Of a stretch of 64,000 nucleotides of DNA, positions 19,233-28,815 are shown in pieces (positions within the stretch are counted from its first letter, which is position 1; each line of letters opens with the position of its first letter). A program made the translations under genes and the position numbers. The DNA is taken from NCBI GenBank assembly GCA_038240605.1, contig JBBSDP010000021.1:13031-77030 (forward strand), written 5' to 3'. The notes beneath the pieces were generated by a model. It worked only from the letters and a program-made list of their open reading frames with translations, searched no databases and had not been told where the DNA came from. Origin of the DNA: JBBSDP01 sp038240605 (GTDB lineage Bacteria > Planctomycetota > Phycisphaerae > Tepidisphaerales > Tepidisphaeraceae).

Positions 19233-20231
19233 ATGGCACTCACTGATTGGGCTACTACTCAGGGTGATTATTTCCGCGGGTCCCGCGTCCTCGTGACGGG
19301 CGGAGCGGGGTTCATCGGCTCGCACCTGACCGAAGCGCTTGTCACCCTTGGCGCGCGGGTGGTTGTATTGGACGACCTGAGCGGAGGAAGTCTTGAGAAC
19401 CTGGCGTTCCGCGGCCGAACGCCGGATCAGGTGGAGTTTGTAAAAGGAAGTATTACCGATATGGCGCTTGTGGAGGATGCTACGCGCGGGTGTCAATGGG
19501 TCTTCCACCAGGCTGCCATGGGCTCGGTGCCGCGGAGCATCGAGATTCCGCTCAGATACCATGAGGTAAACGTGGGCGGAACGGCGAACGTGTTGGAGGC
19601 GGCCCGGCAGTCTGGCGTCAAACGGGTCATCTTTGCCGCAAGTAGCTCCGCCTACGGCGATTCGGAAGTGTTGCCCAAGGTTGAGACCATGCCGGTGCGT
19701 CCCAAGAGCCCCTACGCGGCGTCAAAAGTTGCCTGTGAAGCGATGATGTTCGCATATGCGGCCTGTTATGAACTCGATACGGCTTCCCTTCGGTACTTCA
19801 ATATCTTCGGTCCACGCCAGAATTCGAATTCCGCTTATGCGGCTGTGATCGCGGCTTTCGCAAAAGCGCTCAAATCCGGCCAAAGGCCGAAGATCTTCGG
19901 TGACGGGGAACAATCGCGAGATTTCACTTTCGTCGACAACGCCGTGCACGCGAACCTGCTTGCGGCCCGGCGTGTCGAGCGGGTCAAGGGCGAAGCGATC
20001 AACATTGCGTGCGGTCGCCGAATCACGGTCAACGAGCTCGCGAATCGAATGGCGGAGCTGGTGGGGAAGCCCGATCTCGTCCCGGAGCATTCCGAGTTCC
20101 GCGCCGGTGACGTATTACATTCGCTGGCCGATTTGACGAAGGCCCGCTCCATTCTGAAGTACGAGCCGGTCGTCGATTTCGAGCGCGGCCTCGAAGTCAC
20201 GAGCCGCTGGTATTCAGAAACGCTCTCTTGA
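19233..20231 (+). CDS. Extended SDR sugar-nucleotide 4-epimerase, WbpP-like
   Basis: The ATG at 19233 follows GGAGGAG; the 332-aa product has the NAD-binding VLVTGGAGFIGSHL at residues 19-32 and the catalytic Ser-Tyr-Lys set in SSSAYGD and PYAASK. The segment QAAMGSVPRSIEIP is close to the WbpP/WbpU-type UDP-GlcNAc 4-epimerases that make UDP-GalNAc or UDP-GalNAcA. It acts in the cytoplasm. With the 6-dehydrogenase at 33378-34709 it could give UDP-GalNAcA. Substrate is inferred from motif similarity, so UDP-glucose 4-epimerase activity remains possible. Confidence 0.85.
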   Translation: MALTDWATTQGDYFRGSRVLVTGGAGFIGSHLTEALVTLGARVVVLDDLSGGSLENLAFRGRTPDQVEFVKGSITDMALVEDATRGCQWVFHQAAMGSVPRSIEIPLRYHEVNVGGTANVLEAARQSGVKRVIFAASSSAYGDSEVLPKVETMPVRPKSPYAASKVACEAMMFAYAACYELDTASLRYFNIFGPRQNSNSAYAAVIAAFAKALKSGQRPKIFGDGEQSRDFTFVDNAVHANLLAARRVERVKGEAINIACGRRITVNELANRMAELVGKPDLVPEHSEFRAGDVLHSLADLTKARSILKYEPVVDFERGLEVTSRWYSETLS

Positions 20232-20268
20232 ATGAATGCCACGATCGGCGCGGAATGTCAGGAAGATC

Positions 20269-21615
20269 ATGGCTAAGTCCCAATCACTTCCGCAACCGAC
20301 GCTTGAGAAGCCGGTTCCCGAGGAGCCGATTCCAAATCCACGACGATATCCTCACAATTATCAACTCGTCATCCTGGCGATTGTGGCTCTCGCTATCTTT
20401 AGTTTCCGCGGAATCTGGAGAGGGTATTCAAACAGTATTGACTTGCAGATGCTTTACGCCAGCTCGGCCACCTGGGCGGAAGGGGGCGAAGTTTACGCGA
20501 GGGAAGAGGTGATCGAGACCTTTTGCAAGCGGGGCGGCGATCGAACATTTGCCACGACGGCAGGCGCGTTCATGTCGTTCTATCCGCCCTCGACCTACGC
20601 GTTCCTGTCGCCACTGACATTATTTCGGTGGCCGGCCGTTAAAATAATATGGATCTGCATCAACGTCATGTCGTCAGCCGTCATTGCGTACTGTGGTTTT
20701 GAACTGCTTAAGTGGGAATGGCCGCAGGGTGCGATTCTGATGCTGTGCATCGTCGCTCTGTTCGCTCCAGTGCATACCACGCTCTCGCAAGGCCAGCTCT
20801 CACTGGTTTGCACGGCGTTGTTAATGCTTGGCCTGGTCTGCCTGAAGCATTCCCATGAATTGCTGGCAGGCTTGGCCATGGGCTTGGCCATCGGCGTCAA
20901 GCCACAGGTGGGTGGGTTGCTGGTTCTGCTCTTGCCGATCGTCAAGTCGTGGCGTGGCCTGGCCGCGGCTGCTGGCGCCGCTCTGGTGCTTTTGATCTTT
21001 GGCGTCGCTCGCCTGGAATTGAACGGAACGCCATGGTTCGGTCAGATGCTTGCCTCGGTCAAACACGTGGCGCCCGGCAGTGAGCTGGGGGCCGGAGCAG
21101 CCGATCCGAACTGGTACGTGTTGGTCAGCCTCGAAACGCTCGTATCGCGCTTCATTTCGAACATCACGATCGCCACGATATTATCATGCGCAGTCACCGC
21201 GGTTTTCGTGGTGATCATAGCCATGGCCTATCGTCGCGCAAGCAACGCGGATCAGGGAGAGGCGATGCTCCTGGCTGCCGGCGCGTTGCTGACCTTATCG
21301 CTCCTGCCGGTTTATCACCGGTTTTATGACGCGGTGGTGCTCCTGCTGCCGGCGTTTCTGGTCGCCGATTCGCTGCTGCGAACTCGTCGCCTTACAGTTC
21401 CTGTGACTGCTGTAGGAATTGGCGCGCTGCTATTCTATCTTCCGAATTCCGCTGTTCTTGGAAAGCAGCTCGGCGATATGTTGGGTCACCGGATCCAATC
21501 GTCCCTGTGGTTTGAGGCCACGGTGATGACCAATCAGATTTGGGCGATTCTTGCCATCCTCATCGGCATGATCCTGTGGCTGTGCAGCGTTCCAGGCGAG
21601 ATCGATGCGGCGTGA
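20269..21615 (+). CDS. GT87-family (DUF2029) polyprenol-dependent glycosyltransferase, membrane
   Basis: From the ATG at 20269, after AGGAAG, the product is 448 aa. About ten hydrophobic helices follow a Pro-rich cytoplasmic start. The first periplasmic loop carries the acidic SIDLQMLYASSATWAEGGEVY, corresponding to the Asp-bearing loop of the GT-C fold, and YPPSTYAFLSPLTLF is a DUF2029 hallmark. KHVAPGSELGAGAADPNWYVL lies in a later loop. Known GT87 members use polyprenyl-phosphate mannose outside the membrane. Here it may add a side sugar to the flipped unit. It follows the epimerase gene by 37 bp. Confidence 0.8.
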   Translation: MAKSQSLPQPTLEKPVPEEPIPNPRRYPHNYQLVILAIVALAIFSFRGIWRGYSNSIDLQMLYASSATWAEGGEVYAREEVIETFCKRGGDRTFATTAGAFMSFYPPSTYAFLSPLTLFRWPAVKIIWICINVMSSAVIAYCGFELLKWEWPQGAILMLCIVALFAPVHTTLSQGQLSLVCTALLMLGLVCLKHSHELLAGLAMGLAIGVKPQVGGLLVLLLPIVKSWRGLAAAAGAALVLLIFGVARLELNGTPWFGQMLASVKHVAPGSELGAGAADPNWYVLVSLETLVSRFISNITIATILSCAVTAVFVVIIAMAYRRASNADQGEAMLLAAGALLTLSLLPVYHRFYDAVVLLLPAFLVADSLLRTRRLTVPVTAVGIGALLFYLPNSAVLGKQLGDMLGHRIQSSLWFEATVMTNQIWAILAILIGMILWLCSVPGEIDAA

Positions 21616-21643
21616 TCGATGTGACGTGACCGGGGCGCGGCGA

Positions 21644-22357
21644 TTACCGATCGGTGGGCCGTGCGAACAGGGTATTCCTGAAAAGGACGCACAGAAGTAC
21701 CAAAACTGTTGCTGCGACGAAGCGGCCCTTTATCGCGGCCTGCTGAAGATCCGAACTGATGTCCCGATAGCCGGAAAGATATCCCAGCACAAGAAGCATG
21801 AGCAGGAGCGCCGTCGCAATGGGGATCAGACGGCGATTGCCTGAAGAGACGATCAACAACAGGGGGATCGGATAGAGGCAAGCTGGATTGATGTACGACG
21901 GGAGGACGAGGTCGATCGCGGCAACCAGGCCGGTGAATATGACCGCAATCAGCAACCATCCGAGGGTGAGGAGGGAGTCAATGTCGTCGTTGAGGCCGTC
22001 GATCGCATAAGAGAGACGCGGCTGACGGAAATCATGCAGCAGAATCGTGACGGTGCAGAGACCGACGATCAGAAAAGATCTATTAATGATCCCAACGTAG
22101 GTATATGTCCAATCCACTTGGACGGTAAAGGGCTTAACAAACGGAGCGATCAGCGAGAGGATCGAAGCAAGAATGACAAGTCGCCAAAGGCTCGTCCGAG
22201 GCCGGAACCAAGCCGAAGCAGCGAGCGGGACATAATACAGGGTTGCGAGATTGAAGGGGACAAAGACGTCGACGGCCGCAATCGCCAGGACGGCGAGAAT
22301 GGTGCCCATTTGAAACATGGCATCGTAAGCCGGCAGTGGGTCATCCAGGTTTCGCAT
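21644..22357 (-). CDS. Eight-helix membrane protein built from a duplicated sensor-like module
   Basis: About 237 aa from ATG 22357 (a GTG eight codons upstream is possible). It is almost entirely hydrophobic. The two halves align with each other: IAAVDVFVPFNLATLYYVPLA in the first and VAAIDLVLPSYINPACLYPIPLL in the second, each at the same place in a four-helix block. Such blocks resemble the N-terminal membrane sensors of planctomycete and proteobacterial histidine kinases or cyclases, but no kinase, GGDEF or other output follows. It is minus-strand and convergent with the GT87-like gene. Function unknown; a regulatory or structural role in polymer export is a guess. Confidence 0.5.
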   Translation of the reverse strand: MRNLDDPLPAYDAMFQMGTILAVLAIAAVDVFVPFNLATLYYVPLAASAWFRPRTSLWRLVILASILSLIAPFVKPFTVQVDWTYTYVGIINRSFLIVGLCTVTILLHDFRQPRLSYAIDGLNDDIDSLLTLGWLLIAVIFTGLVAAIDLVLPSYINPACLYPIPLLLIVSSGNRRLIPIATALLLMLLVLGYLSGYRDISSDLQQAAIKGRFVAATVLVLLCVLFRNTLFARPTDR

Positions 22358-22885
22358 AGTGTTCACCGGCAACAATAGCACATATCGAGGCCGTACCTTG
22401 CCGTTTTCGATTCGAGGATCCTTAAGGGGAACTCCGCCAAATTGTCCAGTTTTGCCGCTTGCGCTTCAGATCGCCTCCATGCGTTTCAATGGCCGCTGGC
22501 CGCACAGCGGGTTGGACCATCCCATAAAACATGCGCAAATATAAGGTTCCCGCGCGTTAGGGTCAACGGTCAACCCCACAAATTATTGTGTTCCAGGAAT
22601 AAAAGCATCACCGCTGCGTCGAATCGGGGGTGGCACGTTGCGCGGGCGCGGGTTATCGGGCGCTCGAACTCACGTTCGTCAATAATGGTCTTATTGACAC
22701 GGCGTTCAGTTTCGAAGAGATTTGACAACCATCCGCTGCGGTGAAAGTCACCCACTCGCGTCCATGTAGGATGGATCAACAACGCTTCCCTCCGTTACAC
22801 TGGCGTAACGGCCGCAAGATGTCGATTGACCGCCGGCTGGACGAGCCGATCGGAGGGTCGATTCGGCCAATCCAGGTAGAGAGAG
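22358..22885. other. Intergenic region without a supported gene
   Basis: This 528-bp divergent region separates the duplicated membrane protein from a GT4 gene. Short frames on both strands lack ribosome-binding sites and family sequence. Two TTGACA hexamers (near 22694 and 22721) have no good -10 partner at 16-18 nt. GAGAGAG precedes the downstream ATG. Confidence 0.5.
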
Positions 22886-24130
22886 ATGCAGCTGGTGACG
22901 AACGATCACTCAACATTGAAGCCGGCAAGGCCACTCGTGGCCGTGGTGTGTTCGGTTGATATTTCGATCGTAGCGCTGCTCCAAACGCAAATTCAGGCAC
23001 TTGTCAAGGCAGGTTACGATGTGATGATCATATGTTCAGATGGCACGTCGATCGCGGGGCTTCGGGAGAAGGGCCTTGACATCTCGACTGTTACCATCAC
23101 ACGGAACATCACGCCAATTCTGGACTTTAAAGCTCTATTCAAACTCTACCGCATTTTCCGCCGTCGGCGTCCTACCTTAGTCCATACGCACACCCCCAAA
23201 GCAGCATTCCTGGGACAGCTTGCCGCGCTCGGGGCGCGAGTGCCTATCCGCGTCAACACCCTACACGGCCTTGTTTATCCCTATATGGCGGGAGTCCTGG
23301 GCAGGACAATGAAAGTGGTCGAATTGACTGCCTGTAGGCTGTCCCACCTGGTGCTAAGCCAGAGTCGCCTGGACGTAAAGACAATAACGGATGGTAAGTT
23401 TCTGTCACCCGACAGAATTGTCTGGATAGCGAATGGCATTGATCTGGAAAGGTTTGATCCACGCCGTTTCTCCGACCAGGACCGACATGCGCTTCGGAAT
23501 GAGCTGGGAATTCCAGACCAGGCCTTCGTGATCGGAATCGTCGCCAGGATGGTTATCGAAAAGGGATTCCGCGAGCTGTTTGCGGCGTTCGCCAGGTTTA
23601 ACCGGGAAGTGCCCAACTCTTATCTCGTGCACATCGGTCCGGTCGATCGAAGCAGGAGAGGCGAGATCACGCCTTCGGATGCGGATTCAAGCATACTGGA
23701 CAAATGTCGTTTTTTAGGTGAACGCTTTGACGTTGAGAAATACCTATCCATCATGGATGTTTTCTGCCTGCCAAGCTACCGGGAGGGGCTCCCTCGATCG
23801 GTGTTGGAGGCGAATGCCATGGGAGTGCCGGCTGTCGTTACGGATGTACGAGGATGCTCGGAAGTCGTAGAAGGCGGATTGAATGGGATACTGGTCGAGC
23901 CCCGAAAAGTTGATCCGCTCGTCAATGCGTTTCGTCGGCTGCATGGCGATACGCTTCTGCGTCAGCGAATGTCTTCCGCGGCAGTCGAGCGCTCTCGCCA
24001 GCTGTTTAACGAAGAGTCCGTATTCAGGAAAATTATCGAGAGCTATTCCTCACTGTTGTCTGCCGCGGGATTGCCTTTGCCCTGCGCGGCATCGGATGGC
24101 TCGCGCGACAGGTTGAAACAGGTTTCTTGA
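22886..24130 (+). CDS. Family 4 glycosyltransferase, PglA-like
   Basis: The 414-aa product has GT-B landmarks: VAVVCSVDISIVALLQTQIQ at the start, LVHTHTPKAAFLGQLAALG (about residues 98-116), the donor-side IGIVARMVIEKGFRELF, and the E-x7-E site EGLPRSVLE near residue 309 followed by GVPAVVTDVRGC. The HTHTPK motif is typical of GT4 enzymes that add HexNAc to lipid-linked HexNAc, such as PglA and TuaC relatives. It is a close paralogue of the next gene (24415-25608); both share SYREG-x-P-x-SVLEA-x-AMG. It probably adds the second sugar of the unit. Confidence 0.88.
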   Translation: MQLVTNDHSTLKPARPLVAVVCSVDISIVALLQTQIQALVKAGYDVMIICSDGTSIAGLREKGLDISTVTITRNITPILDFKALFKLYRIFRRRRPTLVHTHTPKAAFLGQLAALGARVPIRVNTLHGLVYPYMAGVLGRTMKVVELTACRLSHLVLSQSRLDVKTITDGKFLSPDRIVWIANGIDLERFDPRRFSDQDRHALRNELGIPDQAFVIGIVARMVIEKGFRELFAAFARFNREVPNSYLVHIGPVDRSRRGEITPSDADSSILDKCRFLGERFDVEKYLSIMDVFCLPSYREGLPRSVLEANAMGVPAVVTDVRGCSEVVEGGLNGILVEPRKVDPLVNAFRRLHGDTLLRQRMSSAAVERSRQLFNEESVFRKIIESYSSLLSAAGLPLPCAASDGSRDRLKQVS

Positions 24131-24258
24131 CGCATCGATCGCGCCGTGTGTTGGGCCGGGTTAGTTACAGGACGTGGACGCCGGAGGGAGTCTTGGGCAA
24201 GGAGTATGGCGGGCGTCCGATTGCTCGTGATTACAACAATGACATTTCGGCCGTCGGC

Positions 24259-24287
24259 TTGACAAAGGATAGGCGGCATACGATACT
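24259..24287 (+). promoter_or_regulatory. Candidate sigma70-type promoter
   Basis: TTGACA at 24259-24264 is followed after 17 nt by GATACT (four of six matches to TATAAT). It lies in the 284-bp gap between the paralogous GT4 genes and would give the second one its own start, about 120 nt before its ATG. Confidence 0.45.
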
Positions 24288-24414
24288 AATGTCGACTTCA
24301 CGTCATCGGGTTGAGTCGCCAGACGGGTAAAATTTGCGCACATCGGTGTATCCAGTGGGATCTGGTGAAGCTGTTCTGACGTTTGGACGACGCTACCGGG
24401 TGCACTCGGAAGCC

Positions 24415-25608
24415 ATGAAACCCATGCAGACCCGAGTTGCCGTTGTTACCTCAATTCCAACGACCATCCGGGCATTCCTATTGCCCCAGATCACTGCCTT
24501 GCGCCAGGCGGGGTTCGAAGTGTTTGGAGTATGTTCCGATGGGGAGGAGGTCGCGTCCCTCCAAAGCAAAGGGCTGCAGGTCATTACAATTCCCATACGC
24601 CGGTCATTTTCCATCGGGACCGATCTGTGCACCTTATTCCGATTATGGCGACTATTCCGCAAGGCCCGCGTTGACGTCGTTCACACCCATACCCCCAAGG
24701 CTGCTTTGCTGGGTCAGATCGCCGCGGCCCTGGCTCGCGTGCCCGTCCGCATCAACACGGTTCACGGGTTCTATTACATCGCATTTCCTCCAGGTCCTCG
24801 GCAATTTTTGTTTCGGTGGCTGGAGCTGGTGGCCTGCCGATTGGCCACCAAGGTGATCTGTGTCAGCAAAGAGGACGCGGAGACGATTGAACGCAGGGGC
24901 TGGATCTCGCCGGAACGCGTGTGCTGGATCGGGAATGGGATCGACCTGTCAAAATTCTGCGCAGCGAGATTGTCACCCACCATTCGGGCGACCACCCGCG
25001 AGAAACTGGGGATTCCGGCCGATGCGTTCGTGGTGGGTGCGGTCTGCAGGCTGGTTCGCGAGAAGGGGGTCCAGGAACTGCTCGAAGCCTTCGCGCGTTT
25101 GCGATCGGTCGATCCCTCGGCATATCTCCTGCACGTTGGCCCCGCGGATTCGAGTCGAGGCGAAGGAGTCAGCACTCAGCGCGCGAAGGATCTGGGAATT
25201 GAAGCGTGTTCCCGATTTGTGGGGCACCGCGACGACATCCCGGAGCTGTTAGCGGCGATGGATGTGTTCTGCCTGCCGAGCTATCGCGAGGGATTTCCGG
25301 TTTCAGTTCTCGAAGCCTCGGCCATGGGACTTCCCGTGGTCGTTACGGATATCCGTGGGTGCCGTGAGGCCGTCACCGACGACGTCAATGGTTTGATCGT
25401 TCCGCCGCGGGAAGTGGAGCCTCTCGTCGTCGCGTTGAAACGTCTTCGATCGGACCCGTCGATGCGATCCCGGCTCGGAGCGGGGGGGAGAGAACGCGCT
25501 CGCGGGATGTTTGACCAGCGTCAAGCCGTTAAACAGGTGGTGGAGACCTACATTCAATTGGCAGGAAGCGAAAGAGTGCCGCAAAAACAACAGAGTGTTC
25601 CTGAATGA
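24415..25608 (+). CDS. Family 4 glycosyltransferase, paralogue of the preceding gene
   Basis: From the ATG at 24415 the product is 397 aa; a TTG 27 codons upstream would extend it without adding family sequence. Motifs mirror the previous gene: VVHTHTPKAALLGQIAA, VNTVHGFYYI-like acceptor region, VVGAVCRLVREKGVQELLEA, and the E-x7-E site EGFPVSVLE followed by GLPVVVTDIRGC. Tandem duplication and divergence is the simplest origin. The two enzymes would add consecutive sugars to the growing lipid-linked chain. Confidence 0.88.
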   Translation: MKPMQTRVAVVTSIPTTIRAFLLPQITALRQAGFEVFGVCSDGEEVASLQSKGLQVITIPIRRSFSIGTDLCTLFRLWRLFRKARVDVVHTHTPKAALLGQIAAALARVPVRINTVHGFYYIAFPPGPRQFLFRWLELVACRLATKVICVSKEDAETIERRGWISPERVCWIGNGIDLSKFCAARLSPTIRATTREKLGIPADAFVVGAVCRLVREKGVQELLEAFARLRSVDPSAYLLHVGPADSSRGEGVSTQRAKDLGIEACSRFVGHRDDIPELLAAMDVFCLPSYREGFPVSVLEASAMGLPVVVTDIRGCREAVTDDVNGLIVPPREVEPLVVALKRLRSDPSMRSRLGAGGRERARGMFDQRQAVKQVVETYIQLAGSERVPQKQQSVPE

Positions 25609-25669
25609 ATGAGCGGTACGGCATGCGATCGATGACGATGCGGGACGTCGCGCGGGAGCTGACCGCGGC

Positions 25670-26833
25670 ATGAAGATCCTCCAGCTCTTCAGCAACCCCG
25701 GCGTCGGTGGAACCGAATCGTTCGTCATCGGGCTTATCCCCAGGCTGCGGGAACTGGGCATCGACTGCCACCTCGCCAACATGTGGGATGGCGGTGGAGA
25801 AGCCATTGAAATCTGCGCCCCGGCCGGCATTCCCTGCCACGCTCTGGAATTTGGCCGACGAAAGTTCCGACCGAATGCGCCGTGGGCCCTTCGGCGGTTC
25901 CTGAAGTGCGAGAAGTTCGATCTCGTGATGGCATATGGCCTGCGGACGACGCTGCTGTTGCGCTATGCCGCCCGGTATCGCGGGCGGCCGGTGCTCGTTA
26001 CCGGCCTGCGCGGGATGGACGCATGGCGGCGGCCGTACCACATCTGGGCGGACCGGCTCACCGATCGGTGGATGGACTACTACGTCGGCGTCAGCCGGGC
26101 GGTCTGCCGGGTGCACGTCCAGCGCGAGCGGGTGCCGCGAACGAAAATGCTCCACATCCCAAACGGGATCGACACGCGGTTCTTCCGCCGGGATGCGATG
26201 GCGTCCTGGCCGAGCCGGGAGGCGCTCAACCTGCCGCCGGAGCGGTTGTGCGTTACGGTCGGGAACTTGCGGGCCGTGAAAGGCTACCCGTTTCAGATGG
26301 ACGTGGTCCAGCGCGTGCTGGGCGACGGGAAATACGGCGACGTACGGTTCGTCTGGGTGGGCGAAGGGCCTGACGAGCCGATGCTCAAGCAGATGGCCGC
26401 GGAGCGGGGACTCGGCGACCGCATCCTGATCTACGGCGCATCGCGCGACGTACGGCCGATCCTGTTTCACGCGGAGCTGTTCTTCCTGTCGTCCAAAGAG
26501 GAAGGCATGCCGCGCGGCCTGATGGAGGCGATGGCCATGCGCCTCCCGGCGATGGCGACGAACGTCGGCGGTATCCCCGAGGTTGTACGTCACGGCATCG
26601 ATGGATTGCTGGTCCCCTACGGCGACGTTGAAGCGGCCGCCGGGAACATGCGGATGCTGCTGGATTCAACCGACCTTCGCGTTCAACTCGCCGGTAGCGC
26701 CGAGCGCCGGATCGTCGAACACTTCAGCTTCGACGCCGTCGCCCGGAAGTACGCCGATCTCTATGCCCGACTTTCCAGAGGTGACAAGACAGCTACTGAT
26801 GATTATGGCTTCGCGGCGGACGACCACGGCTAA
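25670..26833 (+). CDS. Family 4 glycosyltransferase
   Basis: The 387-aa product starts MKILQLFSNPGVGGTESFV, the loop that binds donor phosphate in GT4 enzymes. The donor half contains VTVGNLRAVKGYPFQMDVV, FVWVGEGPDEPML, FLSSKEEGMPRGLMEAMAM (E-x7-E at about residue 281) and IPEVVRHGIDGLLVPYGD. Family features are more typical than in the two preceding paralogues. It is the last plus-strand gene before the second amidotransferase, with which it is convergent only 4 bp apart. Confidence 0.9.
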   Translation: MKILQLFSNPGVGGTESFVIGLIPRLRELGIDCHLANMWDGGGEAIEICAPAGIPCHALEFGRRKFRPNAPWALRRFLKCEKFDLVMAYGLRTTLLLRYAARYRGRPVLVTGLRGMDAWRRPYHIWADRLTDRWMDYYVGVSRAVCRVHVQRERVPRTKMLHIPNGIDTRFFRRDAMASWPSREALNLPPERLCVTVGNLRAVKGYPFQMDVVQRVLGDGKYGDVRFVWVGEGPDEPMLKQMAAERGLGDRILIYGASRDVRPILFHAELFFLSSKEEGMPRGLMEAMAMRLPAMATNVGGIPEVVRHGIDGLLVPYGDVEAAAGNMRMLLDSTDLRVQLAGSAERRIVEHFSFDAVARKYADLYARLSRGDKTATDDYGFAADDHG

Positions 26834-26837
26834 ACAC

Positions 26838-28730
26838 TCACGCGACCGTTGCGTGGACATCCGTGAACTGACGAAACCAAAGCTCCAGGACAATCAGCGC
26901 CCAGATTCGATTGCCATGTCTCACTTTGCCCGTCTGATGTTCCCGCAAGAGCCGCTCCAGTCCTTCAGCCCGGAAAAGATTCCGCTTCAACGACCGCGGA
27001 TCCAATAGAATCTCGCGCGCCCACTCCGCACGGCTCTCCCGGAACCACCGGTCCACTGGAATCGAGAAGCCTCTCTTTTTTCGGTACATGACTTCGCGGG
27101 GCAGTCGGCTCAGGAGGGCTTCTTTGAAGATCGCCTTCCCTTCGGATCCTTTCACTTTGAGGTTGACAGGAATGGTAGCGGCGAATTCCACGAGACATTG
27201 GTCGAGCAGGGGCGATCGCGCCTCGAGCGAAGCGGCCATCGATGCAATATCAACCTTCACCAGCAGGTCATCCGGCAGATAAGTCTTGGCATCGATGTAA
27301 AGGGCCTGGTCAATTACTTCGTCGGCAGCCGCCGACCGAACGAAATTCCAAACAGGTGACTCCTTCCGGTGTTGCACGAACTGTGGATGGTAGAGCCACG
27401 ACTTCTCCATCGAGCTGAAATACGCCTGCCAGTAGGTGAATCGTCCCCGACGCGGATGGCGGTAGCTCTCCAGGAAAATCGCGTTTCGGCGGGAGCGATC
27501 GGTCGGAAAGCGATCGTAAATCAATTGCGCTGGAAATGAAGCTAACTGCATCAGCGGGCGGAGCACGTCATACGGGCGACTGCGCTGGAGCCAGATGTAT
27601 TTCGAGTAACCGGCAAACGCCTCGTCGCCGCCGTCCCCATTGAGCGCGACGGTGACGTATCGACGAGTCGCCTCGGAGATGAGATAGGTGGCCAGTGCCG
27701 AGGAGTCCGCATACGGCTCCTCGAAGTGGTAGACGAGCTTGGGCAGCATGTCCATCTCGTCCGGCTCCAAAATGAGCTCGGTATGGTCGGTGCCGTACTG
27801 CTTCGCGACCATTCGCGCGAACGGAAGCTCATCAAACTGCTGGTCCGAGAAACCGACCGAGAAAGTCCTGATCGGTTGCGCGCTCTGCCGAGCCATGCTG
27901 CTCACCACCGCCGACGAATCGACGCCCCCGGATAGAAATGCCCCAACGGGCACGTCCGCGAGCATTCGCAGTCGCACCGCCTCGTCAAGGTGCTGGAGGA
28001 TCAGGTGATGCCACTCCTCCGGCGACTTACCATGATCCGGCTTATAGCGCAGATCCCAATACTCGTGAATCTGCATCTGCCCTTTTTCCGAACAGGTGAG
28101 GTAGTGCGCAGCCGGCAGCTTGCGGATCTCCTTAAACCCGGTGTAAGGAGTGGGAACATATTGATGGGTCAGATAAAAGTCTATCGCGTCGTAATCGACC
28201 GACGTCGCAATCGATCGATCGGTGAGTATCGCCTTCAACTCCGAGGCGAAAATAATCTTGTGTTGATCAACATAGTATTTGAGCGGCTTCTTGCCCAATC
28301 GATCGCGGGCAAGTATCAGGAGCCGTTTGCGACCGTCCCAGATCGCGAAGGCGAACATTCCCCGCAGCCGTTGCAGGCATCCTTCGATTCCCCACTCTTC
28401 GTATCCGTGGATAATGACCTGTGTATCCGATGTCCCTACGAATCGGTGCCCAGATCGTTCGAGTTCTTCACGTAATACCTGGAAGTTATAAATCTCGCCA
28501 TTGAAGACGATCCAGATGGTGCCGTCCTCGTTGCCCATCGGTTGGTGGCCGGTTGGGCTGAGATCGATGATCGACAGTCGAGTCTGGGCCAGTCCGACCG
28601 GCCCATCGACATATATTCCGCGATCGTCAGGGCCCCTGTGCTGGAGGCACTGATTCATCGCCTCGAGTTCCCCGCGCAAGTCGGCGCTGAAACCCCCTTC
28701 GAAGGACATTTTTCCCATTATACCGCACAT
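26838..28730 (-). CDS. Glutamine-hydrolysing asparagine-synthase-like amidotransferase (copy 2)
   Basis: The 630-aa protein starts MCGIMGKMSFEGG with Cys2 in place, then QHRGPDDRGIY and FNGEIYNFQVLR of the glutaminase domain. The synthetase domain has SGGVDSSAVVSSM near residue 265 and ALNGDGGDEAFAGYSKY. It differs from copy 1 through much of the synthetase half, so the two probably have different acceptors. It lies on the minus strand between a GT4 gene and the second beta-helix gene. Amidation of a uronic acid in the polymer is inferred from context. True asparagine synthesis cannot be excluded for one copy. Confidence 0.92.
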   Translation of the reverse strand: MCGIMGKMSFEGGFSADLRGELEAMNQCLQHRGPDDRGIYVDGPVGLAQTRLSIIDLSPTGHQPMGNEDGTIWIVFNGEIYNFQVLREELERSGHRFVGTSDTQVIIHGYEEWGIEGCLQRLRGMFAFAIWDGRKRLLILARDRLGKKPLKYYVDQHKIIFASELKAILTDRSIATSVDYDAIDFYLTHQYVPTPYTGFKEIRKLPAAHYLTCSEKGQMQIHEYWDLRYKPDHGKSPEEWHHLILQHLDEAVRLRMLADVPVGAFLSGGVDSSAVVSSMARQSAQPIRTFSVGFSDQQFDELPFARMVAKQYGTDHTELILEPDEMDMLPKLVYHFEEPYADSSALATYLISEATRRYVTVALNGDGGDEAFAGYSKYIWLQRSRPYDVLRPLMQLASFPAQLIYDRFPTDRSRRNAIFLESYRHPRRGRFTYWQAYFSSMEKSWLYHPQFVQHRKESPVWNFVRSAAADEVIDQALYIDAKTYLPDDLLVKVDIASMAASLEARSPLLDQCLVEFAATIPVNLKVKGSEGKAIFKEALLSRLPREVMYRKKRGFSIPVDRWFRESRAEWAREILLDPRSLKRNLFRAEGLERLLREHQTGKVRHGNRIWALIVLELWFRQFTDVHATVA

Positions 28731-28815
28731 GTCTCGACGCTAACGCATCGCGTACGTTCGAGCAAGCCGTACCCAGGATGGAACCGGAGAAGGGGTGTGT
28801 GGGGTCGTGACCGCT

